From positions 1 to 53,758 of the forward strand of contig JAOPVX010000058.1 of assembly GCA_025965975.1 (NCBI GenBank): a stretch of 53,758 nt of DNA, in the 5' to 3' direction. Both the position numbers and the translations under genes were made by a program. Under the pieces are notes generated by a model, which had not been told where the DNA came from, did no database searches, and was given only the letters and a program-made list of their open reading frames with translations. Positions 22,236 to 32,857 of the stretch are shown piece after piece. Source of the stretch: Mycobacterium sp. Lineage in GTDB: Bacteria; Actinomycetota; Actinomycetes; Mycobacteriales; Mycobacteriaceae. Numbering within the stretch: the first letter of the stretch is position 1; each line of letters begins with the position of its first letter.

Positions 22236-23555
22236 TCACCGGTACTCGCTAAGCCTCGGCCACAACCCCAGCGCCACCGCCAGCGCGGCGACGACGCTGA
22301 GCACCGCGGCGCCGACCGTCGCACCCGACAGCACCCGGCGCGCGTTGAGGATGTCGTTGCGCAACTGGCTGCGGCTCTCCGCGATGCCTTTGGTCAGCGC
22401 CGTATCGAGCTTGTCGAACGCGGGCGTTGAGTCGTCCTCGCCGGTGCCCAACGCCACCTGGGTGGCGGCCTGGTAGTTGCCGACCCCGATGTAGGCGTTG
22501 ATTCGGTCGTCGGCCGCCCGCCACCGCTTGAGCAGTTGCTCGGCGTCGGCCAGGTCGCTCTTGTCGATCGCGTCGCCGCGGGACAGGTAGTCGGACAGTT
22601 GTTGCTGCATGGTGTCAATGCGTTGGTAGTAGGACTGCTTGCGCACGTCCTCGTCGCCGCGCCGGATCAACGACAGCGTCTCGTCGGCACGCGCCTGCTG
22701 CGCGGTGATCGCGAGGTTCGTCACGGTCTTGAGGGACTCAGCCGCAGTGCCTTTCGCGCTGCGGCTGTCCAACGTCGAGATGACGAGGGCGGTGCCCACC
22801 CATATCAACATAATCAAGACGGCAAGGCCGCCCGCGACAAAGCCGATATTCACTCGGCGGCGAGTCCGGCGCGCAAGCCAGCGGTTAGTGAAGGCACCGA
22901 ACAACAGTGTCGCGAGCACCACGAGAATGACCGGCCCGGGAATCCTCGTCGACGCGGTGGTTTCGGCGTCCACCCGCGAGGAAGTCTCTTCGTAGAGCCG
23001 CTGCGCGTCGGGCAGGATCTGCGTCTGCATCAACGACGACGCCTCGGACAGATACGACGAGCCGACCGGGTTTCCTGCGCGGTTGTTGGTGCGGGCGGTT
23101 TCGACGAGCCCGGTGTACACCGACAATTGGGCGTTGACGCGGCCGAGAAGCTGCACCATCGGCTCGTCGGTCAGTCCGCTTGACGCACGGGTGACCGCCA
23201 CCGACGCGTCGGTGATGGCCTGCTCATAGCGCTGCCGGACATCGCGGGGTTCGGCGCCCGCGATGAACGCGGTTGCCGCCGCGGCGTCGGCCACCGACAG
23301 TGTCGTGTAGAGCTGGCCGGCCGCAAACGATAGCGGCTCGGTGTGGTTGAGAACGGTGGTTAGCGCCTGTTGGCGGTTGTTGATCGTCGTCGACGTGGCA
23401 AACGCGCTGGCGATGACGAGCGCGGACAGGACGACCCCGATGGTCAGGATCCGGCCCGGGGTGGTCCAGAGGAACCACCAGCGCGGGTGCGCTGGTGCTG
23501 TCGGCGACCGCGACGCCAGTGGCTCGGTCGAGGGGTGCGCCAACTCCACAGTCAC
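22236..23555 (-). CDS. glnX: membrane sensor GlnX (Rv0412c-like)
   Basis: A 439-residue membrane protein upstream of glnH and pknG. Membrane segments lie at about 34-54, 207-225, 237-260 and 412-433. The two large loops between segments 1-2 and 3-4 are helical and probably extracytoplasmic, like four-helix sensor domains. Published work in M. tuberculosis and corynebacteria places GlnX between GlnH outside and PknG inside; I identify it by position and topology. The stop TGA overlaps the first ATG of the 33-bp repeat. The GTG/ATG start region faces mutT3. Confidence 0.88.
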   Translation of the reverse strand: MTVELAHPSTEPLASRSPTAPAHPRWWFLWTTPGRILTIGVVLSALVIASAFATSTTINNRQQALTTVLNHTEPLSFAAGQLYTTLSVADAAAATAFIAGAEPRDVRQRYEQAITDASVAVTRASSGLTDEPMVQLLGRVNAQLSVYTGLVETARTNNRAGNPVGSSYLSEASSLMQTQILPDAQRLYEETSSRVDAETTASTRIPGPVILVVLATLLFGAFTNRWLARRTRRRVNIGFVAGGLAVLIMLIWVGTALVISTLDSRSAKGTAAESLKTVTNLAITAQQARADETLSLIRRGDEDVRKQSYYQRIDTMQQQLSDYLSRGDAIDKSDLADAEQLLKRWRAADDRINAYIGVGNYQAATQVALGTGEDDSTPAFDKLDTALTKGIAESRSQLRNDILNARRVLSGATVGAAVLSVVAALAVALGLWPRLSEYR

Positions 23556-23689
23556 GTCTGCGCGGACCTCATCTTTTTCGCTGCTCTCCGGCTATCGTCC
23601 CCGACTGCTGACAACTCTATAAAAGAATTCTAAGAGCTCCACGGGTGACGTGCGGGTATTCGAGGGGCACGTCTTGCGTCCGTGTTCCC

Positions 23690-23695
23690 TATCCT
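23690..23695 (+). promoter_or_regulatory. Putative -10 element of mutT3, leaderless
   Basis: TATCCT (TANNNT) ends six bases before GTG 23702. With the usual start point 6-7 bases downstream of a mycobacterial -10, transcription would begin at the GTG itself. No Shine-Dalgarno sequence is visible. Confidence 0.45.
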
Positions 23696-23701
23696 GAACG
23701 C

Positions 23702-24205
23702 GTGCGTGGCGACGGGGACGGCTGGGTGTTGTCGGACAACGGCGCCGCCTACTGGGGCAAGCACGGCGCGGCCGGACTGCTGCTGCGGGCGCCGGGCCCT
23801 GGCGGCTCGCCCGCGGTGCTGTTGCAACACCGGGCACCGTGGAGTCACCAGGGCGGCACGTGGGGTCTGCCCGGCGGCGCCCGCGACAGCCACGAGTCAC
23901 CCGAGCAGGCCGCCGTCCGCGAGGCCCACGAAGAAGCCGGGCTGCCCGCAGATCTGCTGACCGTGCGCACCACCGTCGTCACCGCTGAGATTTCGGGGAC
24001 GGCTGGCAGCCACTGGACCTACACGACGGTCATCGCCGACGCCGCGGAATTGCTCGAGACGGTGCCGAACCGGGAGAGCTCGGAGCTGCGCTGGGTCGCT
24101 GAGGATGAGGTGGTCGAGCTGCCGTTGCATCCCGGGTTCGCCGCAAGCTGGCAGCGGCTGCGCGAGGTGGCGGCGACTATCCCGCTGCTGCAAGCCGAGC
24201 TTTGA
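23702..24205 (+). CDS. mutT3: Nudix hydrolase MutT3
   Basis: A 167-residue Nudix hydrolase, one of the mycobacterial MutT set that clears oxidised or other nucleotides. The Nudix box is complete: [24 protein letters not shown] spans about residues 58-81 with key Gly, Glu, Arg-Glu and EEAGL. I start at GTG 23702 because a -10 lies just upstream and the conserved part begins at once; the frame is open back to 23645. The last 29 bases overlap the thiE end on the other strand. Confidence 0.87.
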   Translation: MRGDGDGWVLSDNGAAYWGKHGAAGLLLRAPGPGGSPAVLLQHRAPWSHQGGTWGLPGGARDSHESPEQAAVREAHEEAGLPADLLTVRTTVVTAEISGTAGSHWTYTTVIADAAELLETVPNRESSELRWVAEDEVVELPLHPGFAASWQRLREVAATIPLLQAEL

Positions 24206-24848
24206 GCCGTTGCGCCGCGGCCCGCGGGTCCTCGGCGCCGGTGATCGCGCGCACAACGACGATGCGGCGAGCGCCCGCCGCCAGCACCTCGGGCATCCGC
24301 TGCTCGTCGATTCCGCCGATCGCGAACCACGGTTTGTCCGTTGCCAATTCGGCGGTGGCGCGGACCAGGTCGAGGCCGGGCGCTGGCCGGCCCGGTTTGG
24401 TCGGGGTCGGCCAGCACGGGCCGACGCAGAAGTAGTCGACTATCTCGGTGACCGCCGCGCTCGCCTGCGCGCGGTCGTGGGTGGACCGGCCGATGACCGT
24501 GCCCTGGCCGAGGATGCCGCGCGCGATCGGCAGCGGCAGGTCGTCCTGGCCCAGGTGCAGCACGTCGGCGCCCGCCGCCACCGCGATGTCGGCGCGATCG
24601 TTGACCGCCAGTAGCGCGTCGTGGCGGCGCGCCGCCTCGGCGAGTACCTCGAGTGCTTCCAGCTCCTGTCGGGCCTCGAGTGGCCCGAACCGCTGCTCCC
24701 CTGGTGAGCCCTTGTCGCGCAGCTGGATGATGTCGACCCCACCGGCCAGCGCGGCGTCGGCGAATTCGGCCAGGTCACCGCGTTCACGGCGGGCGTCGGT
24801 GCAGAGGTACAGCGACGCCGTGGCCAGCCTTTCACCGGGTTTGTGCAC
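24177..24848 (-). CDS. thiE: thiamine-phosphate synthase ThiE
   Basis: ThiE joins HMP pyrophosphate and thiazole phosphate to thiamine phosphate. The 223-residue TIM barrel shows [57 protein letters not shown] and WFAIGGI, all family motifs. I start at GTG 24848 ([15 protein letters not shown]), matching the length of the M. tuberculosis protein; the frame is open to 24884. It is divergent from thiO, whose riboswitch lies in the shared intergenic region, and converges with mutT3. Confidence 0.95.
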   Translation of the reverse strand: MHKPGERLATASLYLCTDARRERGDLAEFADAALAGGVDIIQLRDKGSPGEQRFGPLEARQELEALEVLAEAARRHDALLAVNDRADIAVAAGADVLHLGQDDLPLPIARGILGQGTVIGRSTHDRAQASAAVTEIVDYFCVGPCWPTPTKPGRPAPGLDLVRATAELATDKPWFAIGGIDEQRMPEVLAAGARRIVVVRAITGAEDPRAAAQRLKARLAAAG

Positions 24849-24879
24849 ACGGCGACGGTAACGACTAACGTTGATGGCC

Positions 24880-24968
24880 GACACGGGAGTCCCTGGAACG
24901 AGGGCTGAGAGTGGGCACGCCTGCCCTTACCGTCACACCTGATCCGGGTCATGCCGGCGAAGGGAGGG
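24880..24968 (+). promoter_or_regulatory. TPP riboswitch (THI element) ahead of thiOSG
   Basis: The stretch carries the universally conserved TPP-aptamer pieces in order: GGGAGTCCC, GGGCTGAGAGTGG, a variable P3 arm, CACACCTGATCCGGGTCATG and CCGGCGAAGGGAGG. The 3' end GGGAGGG also looks like the ribosome binding site for GTG 24972, four bases away. Ligand binding would therefore hide the site and repress thiO translation. The boundaries are approximate. Confidence 0.95.
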
Positions 24969-24971
24969 ATT

Positions 24972-26047
24972 GTGGGCTCAGGTTCAACTGCCGGCCCGCC
25001 GGCGGGTTCAACTGCCGGCCCGCCGACGGGTTCAACTGCCGGCCCGCCGACGGGATCACTCGCCGTTGTCGGCGGCGGCGTCATCGGGCTTTCGGTCGCG
25101 CGCCGTGCCGCGCTGGACGGTTGGGCTGTGCGTGTGCACAGAGGCGACGAACGTGGCGCGTCGTGGGTGGCCGGTGGCATGCTCGCCCCGCATAGCGAGG
25201 GCTGGCCCGGCGAGGAGCGCCTGCTGCAGTTGGGCTTGGCGTCGCTGGCCCTATGGCACGACGGCTTTCTGGACGGCCTGCCCGACGTCGTCACCGCGCG
25301 CGAATCCCTTGTAGTCGCAATCGACCGCGCCGACGCCACCGACCTGAAGACGGTCGGGGAATGGCTGGCCGCCCAAGGCCAGCCCGTCACGCTGACGTCG
25401 GCCGCCCGCGACATCGAACCGCTTCTGGCACAAGGCATTCGGCACGGATTCGTGGCCGAAACCGAACTCGCGGTTGACAATCGGGCCGTCGTCGAGGCGC
25501 TGGCGGCGCACTGCGAGCGACTCGGCGTGCAGTGGGCACCGCCCGTAGCCGACCTGTCTGAAGCACGGGCCGACACCGTCGTCATCGCCAACGGCATCGA
25601 CGCGCCCGCGTTGTGGCCCGGGCTGCCGATCCGGCCGGTGAAGGGCGAGGTGCTGCGGCTGCGCTGGCGGCGCGGCTGTATGCCGGTGCCGCAGCGCGTG
25701 ATCCGCGCCCGTGTGCATGGCCGCCAGGTGTACCTGGTGCCGCGCGCCGACGGGGTGGTTGTCGGCGCCACCCAGTACGAGCACGGCCGCGACACCGCAC
25801 CAGCCGTGAACGGGGTGCGTGAGCTGCTGGACGATGCATGCGCGGTGGTCCCGGCCCTGGGGGAGTACGAACTCGCCGAATGCGCCGCCGGTTTGCGTCC
25901 GATGACGCCCGACGGGCTGCCGATCGTCGAGCGGCTCGATGAGCGCACACTTGTCGCTGCGGGGCACGGGCGCAACGGATTCCTGCTGGCGCCGTGGACC
26001 GCCGAACGGATCGCGGCCGAACTTAACGTCACGGTGGGAGCGAGTCG

Positions 26048-26051
<4 letters not shown>
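24972..26051 (+). CDS. thiO: glycine oxidase ThiO
   Basis: ThiO oxidises glycine to iminoglycine for thiazole synthesis. The 359-residue FAD enzyme of the DAAO/GlyOx family has the dinucleotide fold VVGGGVIGLSVARRAA near the start, ASWVAGGMLAPHSE, GEVLRLRW and the C-terminal GHGRNGFLLAPWTAE. I start at GTG 24972, right after the riboswitch; ATG 24951 is in frame but lies inside the aptamer. Residues 4-27 are three copies of an eight-residue repeat (GSTAGPPA/T) not needed by the fold. ThiS follows with a four-base overlap. Confidence 0.93.
24981..25052 (+). repeat. 24-bp in-frame tandem repeat at the thiO start
   Basis: Three 24-bp units at 24981-25004, 25005-25028 and 25029-25052, differing by a single base (unit 1 has GGCG where the others have GACG). 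Each encodes GSTAGPPA or GSTAGPPT. It is followed by the start of a degenerate fourth unit (GGATCACT). The unit length keeps the frame. Confidence 0.95.
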
Positions 26052-27790
<1,739 letters not shown>

Positions 27791-27794
27791 AATC

Positions 27795-28712
27795 ATGAGT
27801 TCGATGATCGAGTTGGCGGGTCTGACGAAGGTGTTCGGCCGAACGCGTGCGGTCGACGACCTGACCTGTTCGGTCGAGCCAGGCATGGTCACCGGCTTCC
27901 TCGGGCCGAACGGCGCGGGCAAGTCCACCACCATGCGGCTGATCCTCGGGCTTGACCACCCGACGGCCGGCAGCGCCACCATCGACGGCCGCCGTTACCG
28001 CGAGCTGAGCGACCCGCTGCGCACGGTCGGGGCGCTGCTGGACGCCAGGCAGACGCACCCCAACCGGTCGGCGCGCAATCACCTGCGCTGGATCGCGGCC
28101 ACCAACCGGATCCCGGCAAAGCGGGTCGACGAGGTGCTCGACATGGTCGGGTTGACCTCAGTGGCGGGCAGGAACGCGGGCACGCTGTCGCTGGGCATGA
28201 GCCAGCGGCTCGGCATCGCCGCCGCCCTGCTTGGCGACCCGCCGGTACTGCTGTTCGACGAGCCGGTCAACGGCCTCGACCCTGAGGGCATCCGCTGGGT
28301 CCGCACGCTGATGCGCAACCTGGCCGGCCAGGGCCGCACGGTGTTCGTGTCCAGCCACCTGCTCGCGGAGATGGCCAACACCGCCGACCGGCTTGTCGTC
28401 ATCGGCAAGGGCAAGTTGATCGCGTCGACAACGGTGGCCGAGTTCGTCGGCCGCTCCGCCGCCGACACCGTTCGGGTGCGCAGCCCCCAGCTGGACACGC
28501 TGCGCCGGGTGCTCACCGACGCTGGGCTGAAGGCAGACACCGACGAAGGCTCCGCGCTGCTGGTGCACGGCGCGGCCATCGAGGTCATCGGCGATCTCGC
28601 CGCCCGCAACGCGATCACACTGCACGAGCTCAGTGCGCCGCAGGCCTCGCTCGAGGAGGCGTACATGAATCTCACCGACGAGGCCACCGAATACCGGTCG
28701 GTGAGCCAGTGA
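27795..28712 (+). CDS. ABC transporter ATP-binding protein
   Basis: A 305-residue ATPase with Walker A GPNGAGKST (37-45), signature LSLGMSQR, Walker B VLLFDEPVNGLDPEG and the switch His in VSSHLLAEM. The C-terminal ~85 residues match the extra domain of ABC-2 type exporter ATPases. It pairs with the permease downstream (four-base overlap). Substrate classes for this type include drugs, lipids and peptides; nothing in the sequence narrows this. Confidence 0.93.
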   Translation: MSSMIELAGLTKVFGRTRAVDDLTCSVEPGMVTGFLGPNGAGKSTTMRLILGLDHPTAGSATIDGRRYRELSDPLRTVGALLDARQTHPNRSARNHLRWIAATNRIPAKRVDEVLDMVGLTSVAGRNAGTLSLGMSQRLGIAAALLGDPPVLLFDEPVNGLDPEGIRWVRTLMRNLAGQGRTVFVSSHLLAEMANTADRLVVIGKGKLIASTTVAEFVGRSAADTVRVRSPQLDTLRRVLTDAGLKADTDEGSALLVHGAAIEVIGDLAARNAITLHELSAPQASLEEAYMNLTDEATEYRSVSQ

Positions 28713-29485
28713 GCGCGGTCGCCGTCCTCAGCGACATCCGAGCCGAGCGGATCAAGCTGTCGACGACTCGGTCGGTGTTGTGGATGGCCGCCGCCGCCGC
28801 GGTGCTTAGCATCGGCCTGGCCGCGGTGCAGGGCTCGACCGCGTACGGTGCGGCGCCGCTGCCGCCGGAAAAAGCGGCGATGGGGGCGGCGGTGTTCGGT
28901 GTGCCGGTGCTGATGATCCTTGCCGCGATGACGGTGACCGGTGAGTACCGCAGCGGCATGATCCGAACAACGTTCATGGCCACACCGAATCGCAGTGTGG
29001 TGTTGGTGGCGAAAGCGATTGTCGCGGCGGTTTTTTCCGGCGTGTACGCCGCTGTGATGACCATCGCCGCGGTGGTGGTCGGGCGCCTGATGGCCCCTCC
29101 GCTCGCCGGCTCGCGCCTGTCATTCGCCGACCCCGACACCTGGCGCCTGGTCGGCGCGATCGCGATGTTCGCGGTGCTCGCCGCGGTGCTCGGGGTTGGG
29201 GCCGCGGCGCTGCTGCGGCATTCTGCCGGTGCGGTCGCGTTGCTGTTGCTGTGGCCGCTGCTGGTGGAGCCCGTGCTGGGGAACCTGCCAAGCATCGGTT
29301 CGGAGGTCGGGCCATATCTGCCGTTCGCGAACGCGTTTCGGTTCATCGACGTTCAGTGGCTGTATCCGGCCTACGCGATGCCGTGGGATGTGGTGGGCTC
29401 CCTGCTGTACTTCACCACCGTCGTCGCGGTGGTGTACGCCGCGGCGATCGTCGTGGTGAACCGCCGCGACGCCCGAGGAGGCTAA
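28709..29485 (+). CDS. ABC-2 type transporter permease
   Basis: A 258-residue membrane protein with six hydrophobic segments typical of ABC-2 exporters: about 25-45, 55-80 (AAVFGVPVLMILAAMTVTGE), 100-125, 145-170, 175-200 and 225-250. The YRSGMIRTTFMATP stretch after the second segment is a common feature of this permease class. It starts at GTG 28709 overlapping the ATPase stop. It is the last gene of the thi-linked string; about 300 bases without a recognisable gene follow. Confidence 0.9.
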   Translation: MSAVAVLSDIRAERIKLSTTRSVLWMAAAAAVLSIGLAAVQGSTAYGAAPLPPEKAAMGAAVFGVPVLMILAAMTVTGEYRSGMIRTTFMATPNRSVVLVAKAIVAAVFSGVYAAVMTIAAVVVGRLMAPPLAGSRLSFADPDTWRLVGAIAMFAVLAAVLGVGAAALLRHSAGAVALLLLWPLLVEPVLGNLPSIGSEVGPYLPFANAFRFIDVQWLYPAYAMPWDVVGSLLYFTTVVAVVYAAAIVVVNRRDARGG

Positions 29486-29792
29486 CGTGCCGCCAGCATC
29501 GCCTGATGCAGCATTGTCGGTTCGCCGCAGATAGGGGAGGCGGCGACAGGGCAACCGCTGTCGTTGCGGGTGCTACCCAATCTGTTCTCTATAAGGATGA
29601 GGGGTTACTGCCTCGGGCAGAAAGTGGTCTCCTAATCCTAATGCGGGTCGTCGGACGGCCGCGGTGTTGCCCTTACCTACTGGGGTTGATGTCACGTCGA
29701 CGGAATTCGAGTAGTGCGCTACGCGTGTCGACGGGTGGGTCCATTGGCCAGTGTGATGACATCAGGTTCTCACCGCCGATCGGAAACACTCC
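29486..29792 (+). other. Gene-free stretch after the ABC permease
   Basis: About 307 bases with no convincing coding frame on either strand. Codon bias is lost and GC is lower than in the neighbours. CTATAAGGATGAGG near 29589 is the only AT-rich promoter-like spot. No tRNA, terminator hairpin or attachment site was recognised. It marks the boundary between the conserved thi block and the accessory region. Confidence 0.6.
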
Positions 29793-30020
29793 ATGACTAC
29801 GAATGTGCCTGCCGCTCCCACAACTCTTCCGACAACTCACCTCACGACTGCCGTGCGGATACCGCGCGACTTCACGATCAACGAAGTGCCCTTCAACCCC
29901 GAAGTCGCTGCCCCAAGGTCGCGGACAACGTGTCGCTGAACTTCGCCAGGCTCACCTGGCCCCCACGTCTCGGTGGCCACGCTAGTACCCGCCGATCCGA
30001 TCAAGCTGGCACTCCCATGA
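29793..30020 (+). pseudogene. Frameshifted small ORF upstream of the copper-radical oxidase
   Basis: From ATG 29793 the frame reads MTTNVPAAPTT and on to FTINEVPFNPEV. It then continues sensibly in the -1 frame from about 29912 (PKVADNVSLNFARLTWP) and returns to the first frame near 29962 (HVSVATLVPADPIKLALP), stopping at TGA 30018. The two shifts cancel, and both sit at C-runs (GCTGCCCC and GGCCCCCA). Repaired, it would encode about 75 residues of no family that I recognise. It is either a decayed gene or an intact gene with two homopolymer errors in the sequence. Confidence 0.5.
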
Positions 30021-30080
30021 TGAAACGCACCCGAACCCACGATCGTCTCGCCCACATGAACACCGGAAGGGGTGTGCATC

Positions 30081-32381
30081 ATGGCTAATCCTGTTGCAGC
30101 GCCGGTCCCCGCGGCCGACGTCGCGGCCGTCGACCCGGCCACGCAGGGTAGTTGGCACGTGTTGCCGTTCCAATTTGGATCTGAGGTGCTAGCGGTGCAT
30201 GCGGTGTTGCTGCACACCGGGAAGGTGCTGTTCTCGGCCGGCTCCGGTAACAGCGCTTTCCGCTTCGGGGACAAGAACTTCGGCAACACGGCGTTGAAAA
30301 ACTGGACCAGTGCGGTGTGGGACCCGACGGTGTCCCCACCGCCGGGGGGGCAGGACACCAATTTCTTCCACCCCGACACCACACGCGACGCCCAGGGCAA
30401 GGTGTTGGACTTCTTCTGCGGCGGGGAAACCCCGCTTGAGGATGGGCGGTTGCTGTCCACCGGCGGCACTGCCAGGTATCAGGGCGGGTTCCTTGGCCGC
30501 CCCGACACCCTGCTATTCGATCCGGCCAGCCAGCAGTGGGCGGTGACCCGGTCGATGGCGCACGGCCGGTGGTATCCCTCGGTGATCAGCCTCGGCGACG
30601 GGCGCGTGCTGGCCGCGGCCGGCCTCGATGAGAACGGCCACGCCAACCAGAGCCTGGAGACCTTCTTCCACCACTCCGACTACTGGCAACAGGTGGCGAT
30701 GCCCGACGGATTCAACGGGCTACCGATGTACGCGCACCAGTACCTGCTCGCCGATGGATCGGTGTTCTACGCCGGCGGTCACATGGACGACAACCCCGCC
30801 GCGCCGCTACACCTGGACCTGACCCGAAGCCCGGCCACCACCACCCCGGTAGATGGGCTCTCCCACATCGATGCCCGCGACCAGTGCGCCAGCGTGCTGC
30901 TGCCGCCGGCCCAGGACCAGCGCGTGATGATCATCGGCGGCGCCATCGCCGATAACGCCCCCACCGGCGGGGGAAACGCGATCGACAACGTCGACGTCAT
31001 CGACTTCACCCAACCCCACCCTGCCTATCAGCCGGTGCTGGCCATGCACGTGCCCCGCAAACACGTGAACGCCACCCTGCTGCCCGACCGCACCGTGCTG
31101 GTCACCGGCGGCTCCCAACACGCCGAGACAAGGGACAAGGCCACCAACCACGCCGAGATCTTCGACCCGGCCCATCCCGAACGCGGCTGGACCCAACTCG
31201 CCGCCGCGTCGGTGGTGCGGATGTATCACTCGGTGGCGCTGCTGCTGCCCGACGGACGCGTCATCACCGCCAGCGGCAACCCCACCCAGGCAAACCACGT
31301 CGAGTGGAGAATGGACGACCTGAACGTTGAAGAAATGCGGATGGAGATCTTCTCCCCGCCCTACCTCGCGCGTGGACCGCGTCCCACCATCGACGCCGCG
31401 CCCACCGAATGGCGCTACGGACAAACCGTCACCATCGCCACCCCCGACGCCGCCACCCTGCGCGACGTCAGCCTGATCCGGCCCGGCGCCACCACCCACT
31501 CGTTCAACACCAGCCAACGCCTGATCGACCTGCCCATCACCAGCCGTGACGGCGCCGGCGTGCAGGTACAGGTCACCGGTGAACCCAACCTCGCCCCGCC
31601 CAGCTGGTACATGCTGTTCCTCACCAACACCGACGGTGTCCCCTCCGTAGCCAGTTGGGTGCACCTGGCCGGCGCACCAGCGACCGCCACCCCCGCCGGC
31701 GGCTACGCCCCGACCGTGTTGGGCACCCCGGGGCTGGTCGCCTACTGGCCGCTCGCCGAAACCGGCGGCACCGTGGCCTACGACATCGCCGGCACCCACC
31801 ACGGCAGCTACCTCAACCACCCCCACCTCGGCGCCAGCGGACCGGGCCCGGCGACCGCCGTCACCTTCAACGGGACCGACCAATACGCGCTCGTGCCGCG
31901 CGACGTCCGCAACGACTTCAGCCTGGAAGTGTGGTTCAGCAGCCACGGCGGCGGCGTCGGCACCGGCAACACCCAATGGTGGCAGGGCGCCGGCCTGCTC
32001 GACGGCGAAACCCCCGGCGTCGTCGACGATTTCGGCACCTCGCTGGACGCCACCGGCCAGGTCTGGGCCGGCACCGGTAACCCGGACACCTCCATCCACT
32101 CCGCACCCGGCTTCAACGACGGCGCCTGGCATCATGTCGTGTTCACCCGCAACCAGGCCACCGGTGCATTGACGCTGTACGTCGACGGCGTCTCCGTCGC
32201 TAGCGGGCAAGGCGGCACCCAGCCTCTGTTCAGCCCTCCGGGCCTGCGCCTTGGCGCCCTGCAAAGCGGGGCCGCCTTCTACGCCGGCAGCCTCGTCGAC
32301 GCCGCTGTCTACGACACCGCCCTCCCCGCGTCCACCGTCGCCGCCCACTTCAGCGGCCGACAAACCACCCAGGTGATGTAA
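30081..32381 (+). CDS. galactose/glyoxal oxidase-like copper radical oxidase with LamG-like C-terminus
   Basis: A 766-residue protein. Residues ~25-450 are a kelch-type beta-propeller of the AA5 copper radical oxidase family, followed by a DUF1929 domain (~430-535) and a laminin-G/concanavalin-like domain (~560-766, FSLEVWFSS, WHHVVFTRN). The copper and cofactor residues are all present: Cys113 (DFFCGG) for the Cys-Tyr cross-link, Tyr165 (RWYPS), Tyr382-His383 (RMYHS) and His473 (THSFNTSQR). It should oxidise an alcohol or aldehyde and make H2O2. There is no signal peptide, although relatives such as Streptomyces GlxA are exported. ATG 30081 has GGAAGGGG upstream. A holin-like gene follows. 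Confidence 0.9.
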   Translation: MANPVAAPVPAADVAAVDPATQGSWHVLPFQFGSEVLAVHAVLLHTGKVLFSAGSGNSAFRFGDKNFGNTALKNWTSAVWDPTVSPPPGGQDTNFFHPDTTRDAQGKVLDFFCGGETPLEDGRLLSTGGTARYQGGFLGRPDTLLFDPASQQWAVTRSMAHGRWYPSVISLGDGRVLAAAGLDENGHANQSLETFFHHSDYWQQVAMPDGFNGLPMYAHQYLLADGSVFYAGGHMDDNPAAPLHLDLTRSPATTTPVDGLSHIDARDQCASVLLPPAQDQRVMIIGGAIADNAPTGGGNAIDNVDVIDFTQPHPAYQPVLAMHVPRKHVNATLLPDRTVLVTGGSQHAETRDKATNHAEIFDPAHPERGWTQLAAASVVRMYHSVALLLPDGRVITASGNPTQANHVEWRMDDLNVEEMRMEIFSPPYLARGPRPTIDAAPTEWRYGQTVTIATPDAATLRDVSLIRPGATTHSFNTSQRLIDLPITSRDGAGVQVQVTGEPNLAPPSWYMLFLTNTDGVPSVASWVHLAGAPATATPAGGYAPTVLGTPGLVAYWPLAETGGTVAYDIAGTHHGSYLNHPHLGASGPGPATAVTFNGTDQYALVPRDVRNDFSLEVWFSSHGGGVGTGNTQWWQGAGLLDGETPGVVDDFGTSLDATGQVWAGTGNPDTSIHSAPGFNDGAWHHVVFTRNQATGALTLYVDGVSVASGQGGTQPLFSPPGLRLGALQSGAAFYAGSLVDAAVYDTALPASTVAAHFSGRQTTQVM

Positions 32382-32405
32382 GCCGACTACGACCACAGGA
32401 CGGAC

Positions 32406-32681
32406 ATGACAACCCCACAACCAAACCCGCCGGCTCCGCCCGCTCCGCAATCCTCCACAGCCACCGTCCCGCGCGAAGCCGCGGCCGGCGCCGTCTCCCC
32501 GAAAGTCACCTGGGCCGCCGCCGCCAGCGCGCTGGCCACCATCGCCTGGACCATCATCGCCGCTGTCGCCCCCGACACCTTCAGCGCGACGACCATCGCC
32601 AGCCTCACCGGCAGCTCCGCCACCGTGCTCGCCTTCGCCGGCGGCTATCTGGTGCGCGACACGCTTCGCGCCCAGCCCTAA
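32406..32681 (+). CDS. small holin-like membrane protein
   Basis: A 91-residue protein with a Pro-rich N-terminus (NPPAPPAPQ), then two hydrophobic helices at about 35-56 (TWAAAASALATIAWTIIAAV) and 62-83, and a short basic tail RDTLRAQP. The arrangement recalls small phage holins and similar membrane proteins, but this is a topological likeness only. It lies 24 bases after the oxidase gene and probably shares its mRNA. It could anchor or help release the signal-less oxidase. Confidence 0.65.
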   Translation: MTTPQPNPPAPPAPQSSTATVPREAAAGAVSPKVTWAAAASALATIAWTIIAAVAPDTFSATTIASLTGSSATVLAFAGGYLVRDTLRAQP

Positions 32682-32857
32682 CCCCGCGTTCAGCACTACC
32701 GGCGTAGGCATCCGGGCCGGCGCGTGGTCGGATCAGGGGTGGGGGTACTCGCGGGGCGCAGTCCACCGCTCCCAGCGGCCGCCGCCGGACCCACCTCCCG
32801 CACGCGCCAGCGCCGCCCGCCACCCAAGTCGGACACACCGGATCGCTACGGCCCTCG

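Noticed and set aside
29486-30080. Prophage or integrative element boundary near the oxidase genes
   Set aside because: No integrase, tRNA, attachment repeat or other phage gene was found; one holin-like protein is not enough.
30807-32711. 634-codon minus-strand frame over the copper-radical oxidase
   Set aside because: The Gly/Val-rich product is a codon-bias mirror of the real gene and lacks motifs.
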